Shown here piece by piece: positions 1 through 7,656 of a DNA stretch of 64,000 bases. The position numbers and the translations under genes were made by a program. Where the stretch lies: contig NZ_WSEN01000008.1 in the NCBI RefSeq assembly GCF_009758255.1, forward strand, positions 248,001 to 312,000, in the 5' to 3' direction. The notes below the pieces were generated by a model that saw only the letters and a program-made list of their open reading frames with translations, was not told the origin of the DNA and made no database searches. Positions within the stretch are counted from its first letter, which is position 1, and each line of letters opens with the position of its first letter. The stretch comes from Microbacterium sp. MAH-37 (GTDB taxonomy: Bacteria > Actinomycetota > Actinomycetes > Actinomycetales > Microbacteriaceae).

Positions 1-184
1 GCACGAGCGCGGCCTCCACGCCCTTCTTGCCGAGCAGCACGTCCTTCGACAGCGGCGGCCTCTCGTACGGCGCATGCTCCTCCGCGGCGAACACCACCAG
101 CTCGCCGTCGTACCCGTTCTCCCGGAGCTCGGTGACGGCGGTGCCGGCGGCGAGGCCGCCGCCGATGATCACGATGGTCATCAT
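1..184 (-). CDS. FAD/NAD(P)-dependent oxidoreductase, N-terminal fragment
   Basis: Only the first ~61 residues are present; the gene runs off the left edge. The N-terminus MMTIVIIGGGLAAGTAVTEL carries a Rossmann GxGxxG-type motif for FAD, followed by E-R-P-P-L-S-K-D, the typical start of ferredoxin reductase-like pyridine nucleotide-disulphide oxidoreductases. This suggests a flavoprotein reductase for a ferredoxin or Rieske partner, but no partner is visible. The start ATG overlaps the folE stop (ATGA, 184-181), so the two genes are translationally coupled, and a GAGAGGAG ribosome site lies inside the folE end. A second in-frame ATG follows directly at 181. Family call is good; substrate unknown. 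Confidence 0.8.
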   Translation of the reverse strand, partial: MMTIVIIGGGLAAGTAVTELRENGYDGELVVFAAEEHAPYERPPLSKDVLLGKKGVEAALV

Positions 185-831
185 GCTCTCCTCTCGGTGA
201 CGAGCGCCAGGAACTCCGCGCGGGAGCGAGCGTCTTCGCGCAGCACGCCGCGCAGCGCCGAGGTCTTGGTCGCAGCTCCCCCGGCGCGCGCACCGCGCAG
301 GGTCATGCAGCTGTGCGTCGCCTCGATCACGACGCCGACGCCGCGTGGCTGCAGGTGCAGCGCCAGCGCGTCGGCGACCTGCACGGTCAGCCGCTCCTGG
401 GTCTGCGGCCGGCGGGAGAAGTGATCCACCATCCGCGGGATCTTCGACAGCCCGACGACACGGTCCGCCGGCAGGTACGCGACATGCGCGACGCCGCTGA
501 ACGGCAGCAGGTGGTGCTCGCAGATCGAGTGCACCGGGATGTCGCGCACGAGCACCAGCTCGTCGTAGCCGTCCGGGTTCGCGAAGGTGGTGAAGTCGAA
601 CGGCTGCGGGCTGAGCAGCTCGGCGTACGCATCCGCGAAGCGCTTCGGGGTCCGCGCAAGATCGGGGGTGTCCGGGTCGTCCGGGTCGATGCCGAGGGCG
701 CGCAGCAGTGCATGCGCCGCGACGGCAGCCGCATCCGGATCGATCGCGCGTGGCAGCGCCCGGATGCGCACCCGGTCCTCGACCGGGACGGCCGCGTCCT
801 CCTCTTCGGCGTATGCCAGCGACAACGTCAT
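181..831 (-). CDS. folE: GTP cyclohydrolase I
   Basis: Converts GTP to 7,8-dihydroneopterin triphosphate, the first step of folate/pterin synthesis, in the cytoplasm. The 216-residue length fits type IA enzymes. Visible signatures are S-I-C-E-H-H-L-L-P-F (residues 102-111, with zinc ligands C104 and H107) and H-S-C-M-T-L-R-G (173-180, third ligand C175). The start ATG is preceded by GAGGAGGAC. The usual fol operon partners (folP, folB, folK) are absent here; instead the gene is coupled to a flavin reductase. It may therefore be a second or condition-specific FolE; that is inference. Confidence 0.95.
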   Translation of the reverse strand: MTLSLAYAEEEDAAVPVEDRVRIRALPRAIDPDAAAVAAHALLRALGIDPDDPDTPDLARTPKRFADAYAELLSPQPFDFTTFANPDGYDELVLVRDIPVHSICEHHLLPFSGVAHVAYLPADRVVGLSKIPRMVDHFSRRPQTQERLTVQVADALALHLQPRGVGVVIEATHSCMTLRGARAGGAATKTSALRGVLREDARSRAEFLALVTERRA

Positions 832-857
832 GACCGTCCTCCTCGGTTGCTCCCTCC

Positions 858-887
858 ATTGAAGACCTGCACTCCCTCTAAAGTCAA
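858..887 (-). promoter_or_regulatory. Candidate folE promoter
   Basis: On the minus strand TTGACT (887-882) and TTCAAT (863-858) are separated by 18 nt, about 27 nt upstream of the folE start. The -35 is good and the -10 weak. The long spacer and the imperfect dyad between the boxes are reminiscent of MerR-type promoters, but no MerR gene is in view. Confidence 0.35.
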
Positions 888-983
888 GAGTTCTGTTTTT
901 TAGAGCATCTCCATCTTTCGATCGAGAAGGATCTCCATCGGAAGCGCGATCCGCCCGAAGCAGCGCTCCGGTGTGCTGGACTG

Positions 984-3044
984 GTGCCGAGATTCCTCCG
1001 TTCCCTCCCCTCTGTCCTCACCTCGCGCCGAGGCGCGTGGATCTCTCTCATCACCGGCGTGCTGGTGCTGGTCGCGCTCATCGGCGCGTTCGGTCGCGTG
1101 ACGCTGGATGCCCGCAGCGGCAGCGCCCCGGCCGACTCCGAGTCGGCTCAGGTGACCGCCCTCGAGCAGCGATTCCCGGATGCCGATCAGCAGGCGCTCC
1201 TGATCGTGGCGAGCCGCGATGACGGCGGCGAGCTGACCGAGACCGATCTGCGGGCGCTCGCCGCGCTCTCCGACCCGATCTCCACCGAGACCGGCGAGGA
1301 CGTCTTCGGGCCGATGCCCAGCGACGACGGCGAGGCCGCGGCGCTGCAGGCGACCGTGTCGGCTGCCGACGACGATCAGGCCGAAGCCGCTGTCGACGGT
1401 GTGCGCGAGGTCGTGGCGCAGCATCCGATCGACGGCGTGACGATGCAGGTGACCGGAGGTCCCGCCTTCGGTGCGGATGTCGCCGCCGCATTCGACGGCG
1501 CCGACTTCACATTGCTGCTCGTGACCATCCTGATCGTCGCGCTGCTGCTGATCATCACTTACCGTTCTCCCGTGCTGTGGCTCGTGCCGCTCGCCGTCGT
1601 CGCCTTCGCCGACCAACTGGCGGGCAAGGTCACCGCGGCGATCGGCAACGCGCTGGAGCTGCAGTTCGACACCGGCATCGTCAGCGTCCTGGTGTTCGGA
1701 GCCGGCACGAACTACGCGCTGCTGCTGGTCTCCCGTTACCGGGAGGAGCTGCAGCGCTCGGATGACCACCGCACCGCACTCGCCACCGCCTACCGGACGA
1801 CTGCCCCGGCCATCCTCGCGTCGAACGCGACCGTCGTGCTGTCGCTGCTCACACTGGTGCTGGCCGTGATCCCCGGCACCCGCGGGCTGGGCGTCGCCTC
1901 GGCCGTCGGGCTGCTGATCGCGCTCGCGGCCGTGCTGCTGGTGCTGCCTCCGGCGCTGGCGGTGTGCGGTCGCGGACTGTTCTGGCCCTTCGTCCCTCGC
2001 CCCGGACGTGCGGTCGGTGAGGGCCGCGCGTGGCGTGCCGTCGCCCGCTCCGTGGTGCGTCGGCCGTGGCTGCCGCTCGTCGGCGGCGTGGCCCTGCTCG
2101 CGGTGATGGCTTCTGGCGTGCTGGGCGCCTCGATCGGACTCAGTCAGGTGGAGAAGTTCCGGGTGCCGTCCGAGTCCGCCGCCGGGCTCGAGGTGCTCGG
2201 CGAGCACTTCCCGCCGGGGCTCGCGCAGCCGATGATCGTGATCGCCGATTCCGCGGCATCCGATGAGGTGACCGCGGCGATCGAGGATGTCGACGGCGTC
2301 GAGCACGTGACCGCCGCCGGCGAGAGCGCCGACGGCGCCCTCGCGAAGCTCGTCGTCACCGGCGACGCCGCACCGGGCACCGCCGAGAACAGGGCCCTGA
2401 TCGAGGACGTCCGCGCTGCCGCTCACGACGTGTCCGGCGCCGACGCGCTCGTCGGCGGGCAGGGGGCGGCCGAACTGGATGCGCGCTCCGGGAACCTGTA
2501 CGACTTCCTGGTGATCGCCCCGCTCGTGCTGCTGGTCTCGCTGATCGTCCTCGTGCTGCTGCTGCGGGCGCTGGTCGCGCCGATCGTGCTGCTGCTGGTG
2601 AACGCGGTGACGGCGATCGCGGCGATCGGCGCCGGCGCGTGGCTGAGCAGGGTGCTGTTCGGCTGGGACGCCCTCGACCTGCAGGTTCCGCTGCTGGCGT
2701 TCCTTTTCCTCGTGGCTCTCGGGGTCGACTACACGATCTTCCTCGTGCACCGCGCGCGGACCGAGGCGGCCAGGGTGGGCACCCGGGAGGGGATGATCAA
2801 CGCTCTCGCCGCCACCGGCGGTGTCATCACCAGCGCCGGCGTCGTGCTGGCCGGGGTGTTCGCCGCGCTCGGGATGCTGCCGCTCGTCACGCTCGGGCAG
2901 ATCGGCCTGATCGTGGGGATCGGCGTGCTCGTGGACACCCTCGTGGTCAGGACGCTGGTCGTGCCCGCGCTGTTCTCTGTCGTCGGGGATCGGATGTGGC
3001 TGCCGGGGAGCGTCCGACGCGAGCCATCCGTACCGGTGAGCTGA
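984..3044 (+). CDS. MMPL/RND family membrane transporter
   Basis: A 686-residue polytopic inner-membrane protein of the MMPL branch of the RND superfamily. These proteins export lipids or hydrophobic compounds using the proton gradient. Two homologous halves are visible, each with a large extracytoplasmic loop (about residues 42-172 and 390-505) followed by clustered membrane helices. The second half has the canonical A-L-G-V-D-Y-T-I-F-L-V motif. In the first half the matching motif reads G-A-G-T-N-Y-A-L-L-L-V, so the usual Asp of the Asp-Tyr proton relay is Asn243 (codon AAC at 1710). Start is GTG with a weak ribosome site. Divergent from folE. Substrate unknown. Confidence 0.9.
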   Translation: MPRFLRSLPSVLTSRRGAWISLITGVLVLVALIGAFGRVTLDARSGSAPADSESAQVTALEQRFPDADQQALLIVASRDDGGELTETDLRALAALSDPISTETGEDVFGPMPSDDGEAAALQATVSAADDDQAEAAVDGVREVVAQHPIDGVTMQVTGGPAFGADVAAAFDGADFTLLLVTILIVALLLIITYRSPVLWLVPLAVVAFADQLAGKVTAAIGNALELQFDTGIVSVLVFGAGTNYALLLVSRYREELQRSDDHRTALATAYRTTAPAILASNATVVLSLLTLVLAVIPGTRGLGVASAVGLLIALAAVLLVLPPALAVCGRGLFWPFVPRPGRAVGEGRAWRAVARSVVRRPWLPLVGGVALLAVMASGVLGASIGLSQVEKFRVPSESAAGLEVLGEHFPPGLAQPMIVIADSAASDEVTAAIEDVDGVEHVTAAGESADGALAKLVVTGDAAPGTAENRALIEDVRAAAHDVSGADALVGGQGAAELDARSGNLYDFLVIAPLVLLVSLIVLVLLLRALVAPIVLLLVNAVTAIAAIGAGAWLSRVLFGWDALDLQVPLLAFLFLVALGVDYTIFLVHRARTEAARVGTREGMINALAATGGVITSAGVVLAGVFAALGMLPLVTLGQIGLIVGIGVLVDTLVVRTLVVPALFSVVGDRMWLPGSVRREPSVPVS

Positions 3045-3050
3045 CGGGCC

Positions 3051-3086
3051 CCGCAGGCCTGGGCGCACCCGCGCTCAGGCCTGCGG
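3051..3086. terminator. Bidirectional terminator hairpin
   Basis: Perfect 11-bp inverted repeat CCGCAGGCCTG / CAGGCCTGCGG (3051-3061 and 3076-3086) with a 14-nt loop, between the convergent MMPL gene and the propeller-like gene. The right arm overlaps the last codons of the minus-strand gene. No T-run, as is common in actinobacteria. Confidence 0.7.
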
Positions 3087-4829
3087 ACCGCTGTGGCACC
3101 AGGAGACGTCGAACCCGTTCAGCGTGGTGAGCGCCTCGCCCGAGCGCAGATCGATCAGGTGCGTGCGGATCTTCTTCGGCAGCGGCATGAGCAGCTCGTC
3201 GTAAGGATTGTCCGTGAGGTCGGGCGTCACCGTCACCGCGGCATACTGCCCGCTCGGTGAGACGCAGACCTGCAGGATGGCATCGTCTTCACCGACCTCG
3301 AAGACGGGCTTCGCCGTGCCATCCGGCGCCACGGTGATCACCGACTGACCGATCGGCATGCCGGTCTCGTCGCGCTGGACGACGTGCTGCAGGGCTCCGC
3401 CCGGGAAGGGGACGACGGCCGTGGGCAGACCGTAGTCGGGATCGGTCGCCGGCATCGGCTGCTCGGAGCCGTCGGTGAGGTTCAGCTCGACGATCTCGCC
3501 CGTCGCCCGCTCCACGATCGCGGTGAAGGTGCCGCGGGTGACGCCGAGGATCTGGGCGGCGGTGCCCATCGGCTTGACGCCGGCGTCACCGGTCGGGTCC
3601 TCGACCGACAGCGCACCGTCGAAGTCGAGGAACAGCAGCGAGGAGGTGTCCGGCACGAACTGCCAGTCCCCGATACTGGCCTCCTTGCCGCCGACCTTCA
3701 CGACCCGCGGCTCGCCCTTGCCGCTCAGGGACTGGGTGACCAGCACGCTCTCCCGCCCCGAGGTCTCGGTGAGGTCGGCATCCGAGTAGCTGTAGGCGAC
3801 GAGGTCGCCACGATCCGAGACCTGCAGCGTGGAGACGTACCCGGTTCCGGGCAGCTTCAGTTCGCGCTGCCCCGTGCCGTCCCTGTTCATCACGAGGAGC
3901 CGCGATCCGCCGTCCTCCTCGACCGCGACGACGAGCCGCGACGAGGTGGCGCGGAAGTCGAGGATCTGCGGGGCACTGAACACCGCGGCGCCGTGCTCGC
4001 CGGTGAGGTCGGTGGTGAAGATCTTGTCGTCCCCGTCGCTGCGCTGCAGCAGCAGGATCTGCGAATCCGGCGTCGTGAACGACGTCTCGAGATCGGAAGA
4101 CGGTCCGCCACCCACACGCTCGGCGCCGGCGACCCGGACGGAGTACTCGGTGGCGTCGTCGAGCGGAACAGTGAAGCGGATGCCGATGCTGCGGCCGGCC
4201 GCGTCGATCGTGAACGGCACCGCAGGCTCGACGGTCACCTGGGACTCGTCGATGGCCGCCAGCGGCTGGTTCGCGGTCAGGATCACACGGCTGCCCGAGG
4301 ACTCGATGGCCTGCTGCGGGTTCACCTGCACCGCAGAGACCCGCGGCCCCTGCAGCAGACTCACCGCGGTGAGGCCGGCCCCGACGACGAGCAGGATGCC
4401 GAGCACGGCGGCGAGCACGACCCCGAACCGCCGCGTCCGGGTCGATGCTTCCGCTGTCCCGGACCTGCCCCCGGTCCCGGTCTCACTCGTTGCGGGTCGG
4501 AGGCGGCCTGCACCCGCATCCGTTGAGACCGCAACCGGAAGACGGTCGGCGGACGATGAGTCCGGCACGTCGGCGACGTGCACGTCGCCCGCCGCCCCGG
4601 GAGCAACCGTGCCAGAACCCGATCCGCTCCCCGGCGTCGGCGCTTCCCCTGTTCCGGTCTCACTCGTTGCGGGTCGCAGGCCGCCCGCACCCGCATCCGT
4701 TGAGACCGGAACCGGAGGGCGGTCGGCCGGCGCGGATGTGCCAGCCTCGCGGGCCGCCGCCTCGCGCATGGCGCGCAGCTGTGCGCGGGTGAGCGGCTGG
4801 TCCCCCGTGCCCTGGCCGTCAGTACTCAT
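3075..4829 (-). CDS. Membrane-anchored Ig-like/propeller protein of unknown function
   Basis: A 584-residue protein not assigned to a named family. It has a low-complexity cytoplasmic N-terminus (about 1-130), one membrane helix (about 134-156, G-V-V-L-A-A-V-L-G-I-L-L-V-V-G), an Ig-like domain with S-S-D-L-E-T-S-F-T-T-P ending near residue 250, and then repeating strands with D-G-T-G and similar turns resembling a TolB/WD-type propeller. The outer part is thus extracytoplasmic. The N-terminal arm contains two near-identical segments, V-S-T-D-A-G-A-G-x-L-R-P-A-T-S-E-T-G-T-G (about residues 42-61 and 101-120), encoded by palindromic DNA (see repeats). The start overlaps the upstream TIGR03943 gene by 11 bp, so the two are one transcript. 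Function not known. Confidence 0.75.
   Translation of the reverse strand: MSTDGQGTGDQPLTRAQLRAMREAAAREAGTSAPADRPPVPVSTDAGAGGLRPATSETGTGEAPTPGSGSGSGTVAPGAAGDVHVADVPDSSSADRLPVAVSTDAGAGRLRPATSETGTGGRSGTAEASTRTRRFGVVLAAVLGILLVVGAGLTAVSLLQGPRVSAVQVNPQQAIESSGSRVILTANQPLAAIDESQVTVEPAVPFTIDAAGRSIGIRFTVPLDDATEYSVRVAGAERVGGGPSSDLETSFTTPDSQILLLQRSDGDDKIFTTDLTGEHGAAVFSAPQILDFRATSSRLVVAVEEDGGSRLLVMNRDGTGQRELKLPGTGYVSTLQVSDRGDLVAYSYSDADLTETSGRESVLVTQSLSGKGEPRVVKVGGKEASIGDWQFVPDTSSLLFLDFDGALSVEDPTGDAGVKPMGTAAQILGVTRGTFTAIVERATGEIVELNLTDGSEQPMPATDPDYGLPTAVVPFPGGALQHVVQRDETGMPIGQSVITVAPDGTAKPVFEVGEDDAILQVCVSPSGQYAAVTVTPDLTDNPYDELLMPLPKKIRTHLIDLRSGEALTTLNGFDVSWCHSGPQA
4474..4535. repeat. 62-bp palindromic element, copy A, inside a coding sequence
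   Basis: Imperfect palindrome. Outer arms around CGGTCTCA (4478-4485) and TGAGACCG (4524-4531), inner arms GCGGGT and ACCCGC, a 6-nt unpaired step between them and a central loop. It encodes about residues 99-119 of the 3075-4829 protein. It starts 177 bp (59 codons) from copy B and lies in the same reading frame. Confidence 0.8.
4651..4712. repeat. 62-bp palindromic element, copy B, inside a coding sequence
   Basis: Arms GTTCCGGTCTCA (4651-4662) and TGAGACCGGAAC (4701-4712) are a perfect 12-bp inverted repeat. GCGGGT (4669-4674) and ACCCGC (4689-4694) form an inner stem around a 14-nt loop. The symmetry is 12-6-6-14-6-6-12. Similarity with copy A extends ~15 bp beyond the 3' arm. This looks like a REP/RPE-type palindromic element fixed in a disordered protein arm. 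Confidence 0.8.
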
Positions 4830-5604
4830 ACGGGTCCTTCGGCTCGTCGACGCGCTTCACCGAGGTCGGCTCGATGCGCAGGGCGCCGTCGGCATCCGCC
4901 TTCACCGTGCCCGTGACCTCGATCCAGTCGCCGGTCTTGTACGAGCCGTCCTTCGCGTCGACGGGCACGGATGCCGGACGCGCGTCGATCACGCAGTGCG
5001 TGATCACCATCCGGGTCAGTCCGAGTTCGCCCTTCTGACCCTCGACGGGCGTCGCGAAGCCGGTCAGCGTGACCGTGGCGCCGTCGTAATTCTCCGGCCG
5101 GGTGGCGTTGGCGAACACGTTCGCCCAGTCGCCGACGCCGAACGTCGTGGTGTCGGCGACACCGAGGTCGACGTCGTCCGCGCCGGCGAAGAGCACGGTG
5201 CTCTCGCCCGCGCGCTGCATCGCGATCTCCGCAGACAGCGACGCCGGCGGCAGGAACAGCGCGGCGAGCACGACGGCGGATGCGAGGATTCCCGCGGTCC
5301 AGGTTCCGATGCCGGTCAGCAGACGTCGCGTCGATCCGGCATCCGCGTGGCCGTGATCATGATCGTGTCCGTGGTCGTGGTCGCTCTCGGCACCCAGCGG
5401 AAGGAAACAGGTCCACACCGCGCCGATCAGCATGAGCACGGCTGCGGCGGACGCGAACCAGACCGTGTCCGGGCTGATGTACAGGGTGAGCCGCCCGGTG
5501 ATGGCGAGGCCCAGCGTGACGACGGCGATCACCGAGGCCAGGCCGACGCCGAGCCAGCGTGAGGCGAGGGCGCGCCGGCGAGCGGAACCGTCGAGATCAG
5601 ACAA
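4819..5604 (-). CDS. TIGR03943 family membrane protein (YcgQ/DUF1980-like permease subunit)
   Basis: A 261-residue membrane protein with about four helices in the first 130 residues, a cytoplasmic or loop histidine-rich stretch (D-H-D-H-G-H-D-H-D-H-G-H, about 75-86) and a soluble C-terminal half ending V-K-R-V-D-E-P-K-D-P-Y-E-Y. Members of this family are found beside UPF0718 permeases, and the pair is often linked to metal homeostasis. The His cluster fits metal binding. It is directly downstream of, and overlaps by 8 bp, the permease gene, so the two almost certainly act together. The transported species is not proven; zinc is the favoured inference because of the box at 6620. Confidence 0.85.
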   Translation of the reverse strand: MSDLDGSARRRALASRWLGVGLASVIAVVTLGLAITGRLTLYISPDTVWFASAAAVLMLIGAVWTCFLPLGAESDHDHGHDHDHGHADAGSTRRLLTGIGTWTAGILASAVVLAALFLPPASLSAEIAMQRAGESTVLFAGADDVDLGVADTTTFGVGDWANVFANATRPENYDGATVTLTGFATPVEGQKGELGLTRMVITHCVIDARPASVPVDAKDGSYKTGDWIEVTGTVKADADGALRIEPTSVKRVDEPKDPYEY

Positions 5605-6628
5605 GGGCGTTCACCGCCATCCCGATCGTGAAGGCCGAGAGCAGGACCACCGCGACGATGACGCCGAGCACTCGCCAGCGGAACGTCGTGCGCAGCAGGG
5701 CGAGCATCTTCACATCGACCAGCGGGCCGACCAGCAGGAACGCGACGATCGCACCAGGCGAGAAGGTGGAGGCGAACGACAGCGCGAAGAACGCGTCGAC
5801 GTTCGAGCAGATCGCGACCGTCATCGCCAACGCCATCATCGCCACGATCGAGAGCGCCGGGTTCGACCCGACGGCGATGAGGACCTCGCGCGGGACGAGC
5901 ACCTGCACCGCACCGGCGATCGCGGAGCCGATGACGAGCGCGGGCATGACCGCACGCAGCTCGACGAGGAACTGCGCGAGGCTGCGGCGCACCGGGCTGC
6001 CCGGCTCGTGCTCGATGAGCTCGCAGGTGGCGATGAACCGCTCCGTGAGCAGGCCGTCCTGGTCGTGGTGCAGGCTGTAGATCCAGCCGATGAGGTTGGC
6101 GATGAGGAAGCCGCCGACCAGACGTGCCACGAGGATGCCTGCGTCCCAGCCGAATGCCGCGTGCGTGGTCAGGATGACGATCGGGTTCACGATCGGCGCC
6201 GCGATCAGGAACGTCAGCGCCTCGGCCGGCGCCAGGCCGCGCATCATCAGTCCGCGCGCGAACGGTACGTTGCCGCACTCGCACACCGGCACCACCATCC
6301 CCAGCAGCGACAGCACAGCCCGCCGCGCCCAGGCGTTGCGCGGCAGCCAGCGCTGCACCGCGTCGGACGGCAGCCAGACCTGAACGACGATCGACAGCAC
6401 CACGCCGATGAACACCCACGGCAGCGCCTCGATCAGCACGCTGAGCGTGAGGGTCAAGCCGTCTTGCATCCGCGTGGGCAGGGTATCGGTGAACAGCGCC
6501 GGCGCGAAGCGGTTGATCAGCAGCAGGATCGCGAGGATGCCGGCACCCACGCCGACACCGATCCACGGCGAGCGGCGCCGGGTGTCGTGCGTGTGCGCGA
6601 GGGCGACGCTTCCTGGCATGAGAATCAT
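5597..6628 (-). CDS. UPF0718/ArsP_1-type permease (YraQ/YcgR-like)
   Basis: A 343-residue integral membrane protein with about eight to ten helices. Typical family motifs are V-P-V-C-E-C-G-N-V-P (about residues 110-119) and A-I-C-S-N-V-D-A-F-F (about 272-281). Such permeases pair with TIGR03943 proteins, here the next gene with an 8-bp overlap. The first ATG (6628) lies inside a 13-bp palindrome resembling a Zur box. A second in-frame ATG three codons later (6619) is an alternative start. Neither has a well-placed ribosome site; GGAAGG lies 14 nt ahead of the first. Expression is likely repressed when metal is replete. Confidence 0.88.
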   Translation of the reverse strand: MILMPGSVALAHTHDTRRRSPWIGVGVGAGILAILLLINRFAPALFTDTLPTRMQDGLTLTLSVLIEALPWVFIGVVLSIVVQVWLPSDAVQRWLPRNAWARRAVLSLLGMVVPVCECGNVPFARGLMMRGLAPAEALTFLIAAPIVNPIVILTTHAAFGWDAGILVARLVGGFLIANLIGWIYSLHHDQDGLLTERFIATCELIEHEPGSPVRRSLAQFLVELRAVMPALVIGSAIAGAVQVLVPREVLIAVGSNPALSIVAMMALAMTVAICSNVDAFFALSFASTFSPGAIVAFLLVGPLVDVKMLALLRTTFRWRVLGVIVAVVLLSAFTIGMAVNALV

Positions 6629-6632
6629 TCTC
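6620..6632. promoter_or_regulatory. Zur-like palindromic box
   Basis: GAGAATCATTCTC is a perfect 6-1-6 palindrome that matches the core of actinobacterial Zur/Fur-type operators (AAAATCATTTT-like). It covers the start codon of the permease gene. No zur gene is in the window. Confidence 0.55.
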
Positions 6633-6704
6633 GCGGGTGCGACCTTCCGGATTGCTGAATCGGGAGGATCGCGTCGGCCAGTGCTCCTCAGGCGAGCCCG
6701 CGGT

Positions 6705-7553
6705 TCAGGCGGCGCGGGCCCGGCTCAGTGCGGTGCGCATCGCCCGCGGACTGGAGAACCCGGTCCGCTCGGCGACGTCGCGGTCGGCGAGCACCCCCTC
6801 CTCCAGGAGCAGCGCCGCCTTGCGCGCCCGCACCTCGGCGAGCCGGCGCATCGGCGTGGTGCCCGCCGCCTCGAAGATGCGGAACAGCTGTGCGCGGGAG
6901 ACCCGCAGCAGCTCCGCCATCCTCTCGACGTTCAGCGTCGGATCGTCGACGTGCTCCGCCAGCACGATCTGCGCCGAGTCGATGTCGCGCACGATCGAGC
7001 GCCGTCCGAAACGCTGCTGCGAGGCCGCGAGCTGATGCACGTTCTCGAGCAGGTTGTGTGCGGCTTCGATGACGAAGGCCGCACGGCCGATCTCCAGCTG
7101 CCGCGATGCGTTCAGCAGCGCGGTCATGAACGACATGGTGAGCTGACGAAGGTCGTCCGGCGCCCGGACGAGGACCGGCGCCCCGGCCGTGACGGTGTCG
7201 CGGAACCCGTTCGGGATCGTCGCGTGCATCAGCGAGTACGGCGCATCCGCCCGAAGCCGGCACACGACGCCCGCATCCGCGATCAGCGCCTGCCCCGGCG
7301 CGAACAACGTGCCGAGCGGATCGACGTGCACCTCGCCCGAGATCATGAACACGACCGTCACCGCATCCTCGTCCTGCGGGACGAGCGTGAGGTGCCGCGC
7401 GGTCGTGCGGAACCGCCCGACGGCGAGCCGCGTGGTCATCAGTCGATCCCCCGCGACGCGCGCAGACACGTCATCCGTTCGCCAGCCCCAGCTGTCCAGC
7501 CGGCGGGTCGCCGGAACGCCGTGCAGCGTCGTCTCCTTCTCCAAAGTCAGCAT
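6705..7553 (-). CDS. AraC family transcriptional regulator
   Basis: A 282-residue cytoplasmic regulator. Residues about 1-160 form an AraC_binding_2-like sensor (strand-rich, with S-G-E-V-H-V-D-P-L-G-T-L-F-A-P-G-Q). Residues about 180-280 form the double helix-turn-helix, with L-R-V-S-R-A-Q-L-F-R-I-F-E-A-A-G as first and D-V-A-E-R-T-G-F-S-S-P-R-A-M-R-T-A as second recognition region. Effector unknown. It is transcribed in the same direction as the LuxR gene upstream of it. A 16-bp perfect palindrome lies about 80-100 nt before the start. Confidence 0.9.
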   Translation of the reverse strand: MLTLEKETTLHGVPATRRLDSWGWRTDDVSARVAGDRLMTTRLAVGRFRTTARHLTLVPQDEDAVTVVFMISGEVHVDPLGTLFAPGQALIADAGVVCRLRADAPYSLMHATIPNGFRDTVTAGAPVLVRAPDDLRQLTMSFMTALLNASRQLEIGRAAFVIEAAHNLLENVHQLAASQQRFGRRSIVRDIDSAQIVLAEHVDDPTLNVERMAELLRVSRAQLFRIFEAAGTTPMRRLAEVRARKAALLLEEGVLADRDVAERTGFSSPRAMRTALSRARAA

Positions 7554-7634
7554 AATGCCCCCAACTGCTGATCCCCGCCCACATCTGCATGGGCCCCTTC
7601 AGATCAGGTTGCCGGGGCCGGCACGCACCAGACA

Positions 7635-7650
7635 TACGTACATGTACGTA
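7635..7650. promoter_or_regulatory. Perfect 16-bp palindrome, candidate operator
   Basis: TACGTACATGTACGTA is self-complementary. It is an AT-richer island between the 3' end of the LuxR gene and the start of the AraC gene. It could be an operator for the AraC gene; the cognate regulator is unknown. Confidence 0.4.
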
Positions 7651-7656
7651 CACGGA

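Noticed and set aside
900..3068. Long minus-strand open frame (722 codons) antisense to the MMPL gene
   Set aside because: Composition is His/Arg/Asp/Gln-rich without any fold or motif, there is no ribosome site, and it mirrors the third-position GC bias of the real gene. A shadow frame.
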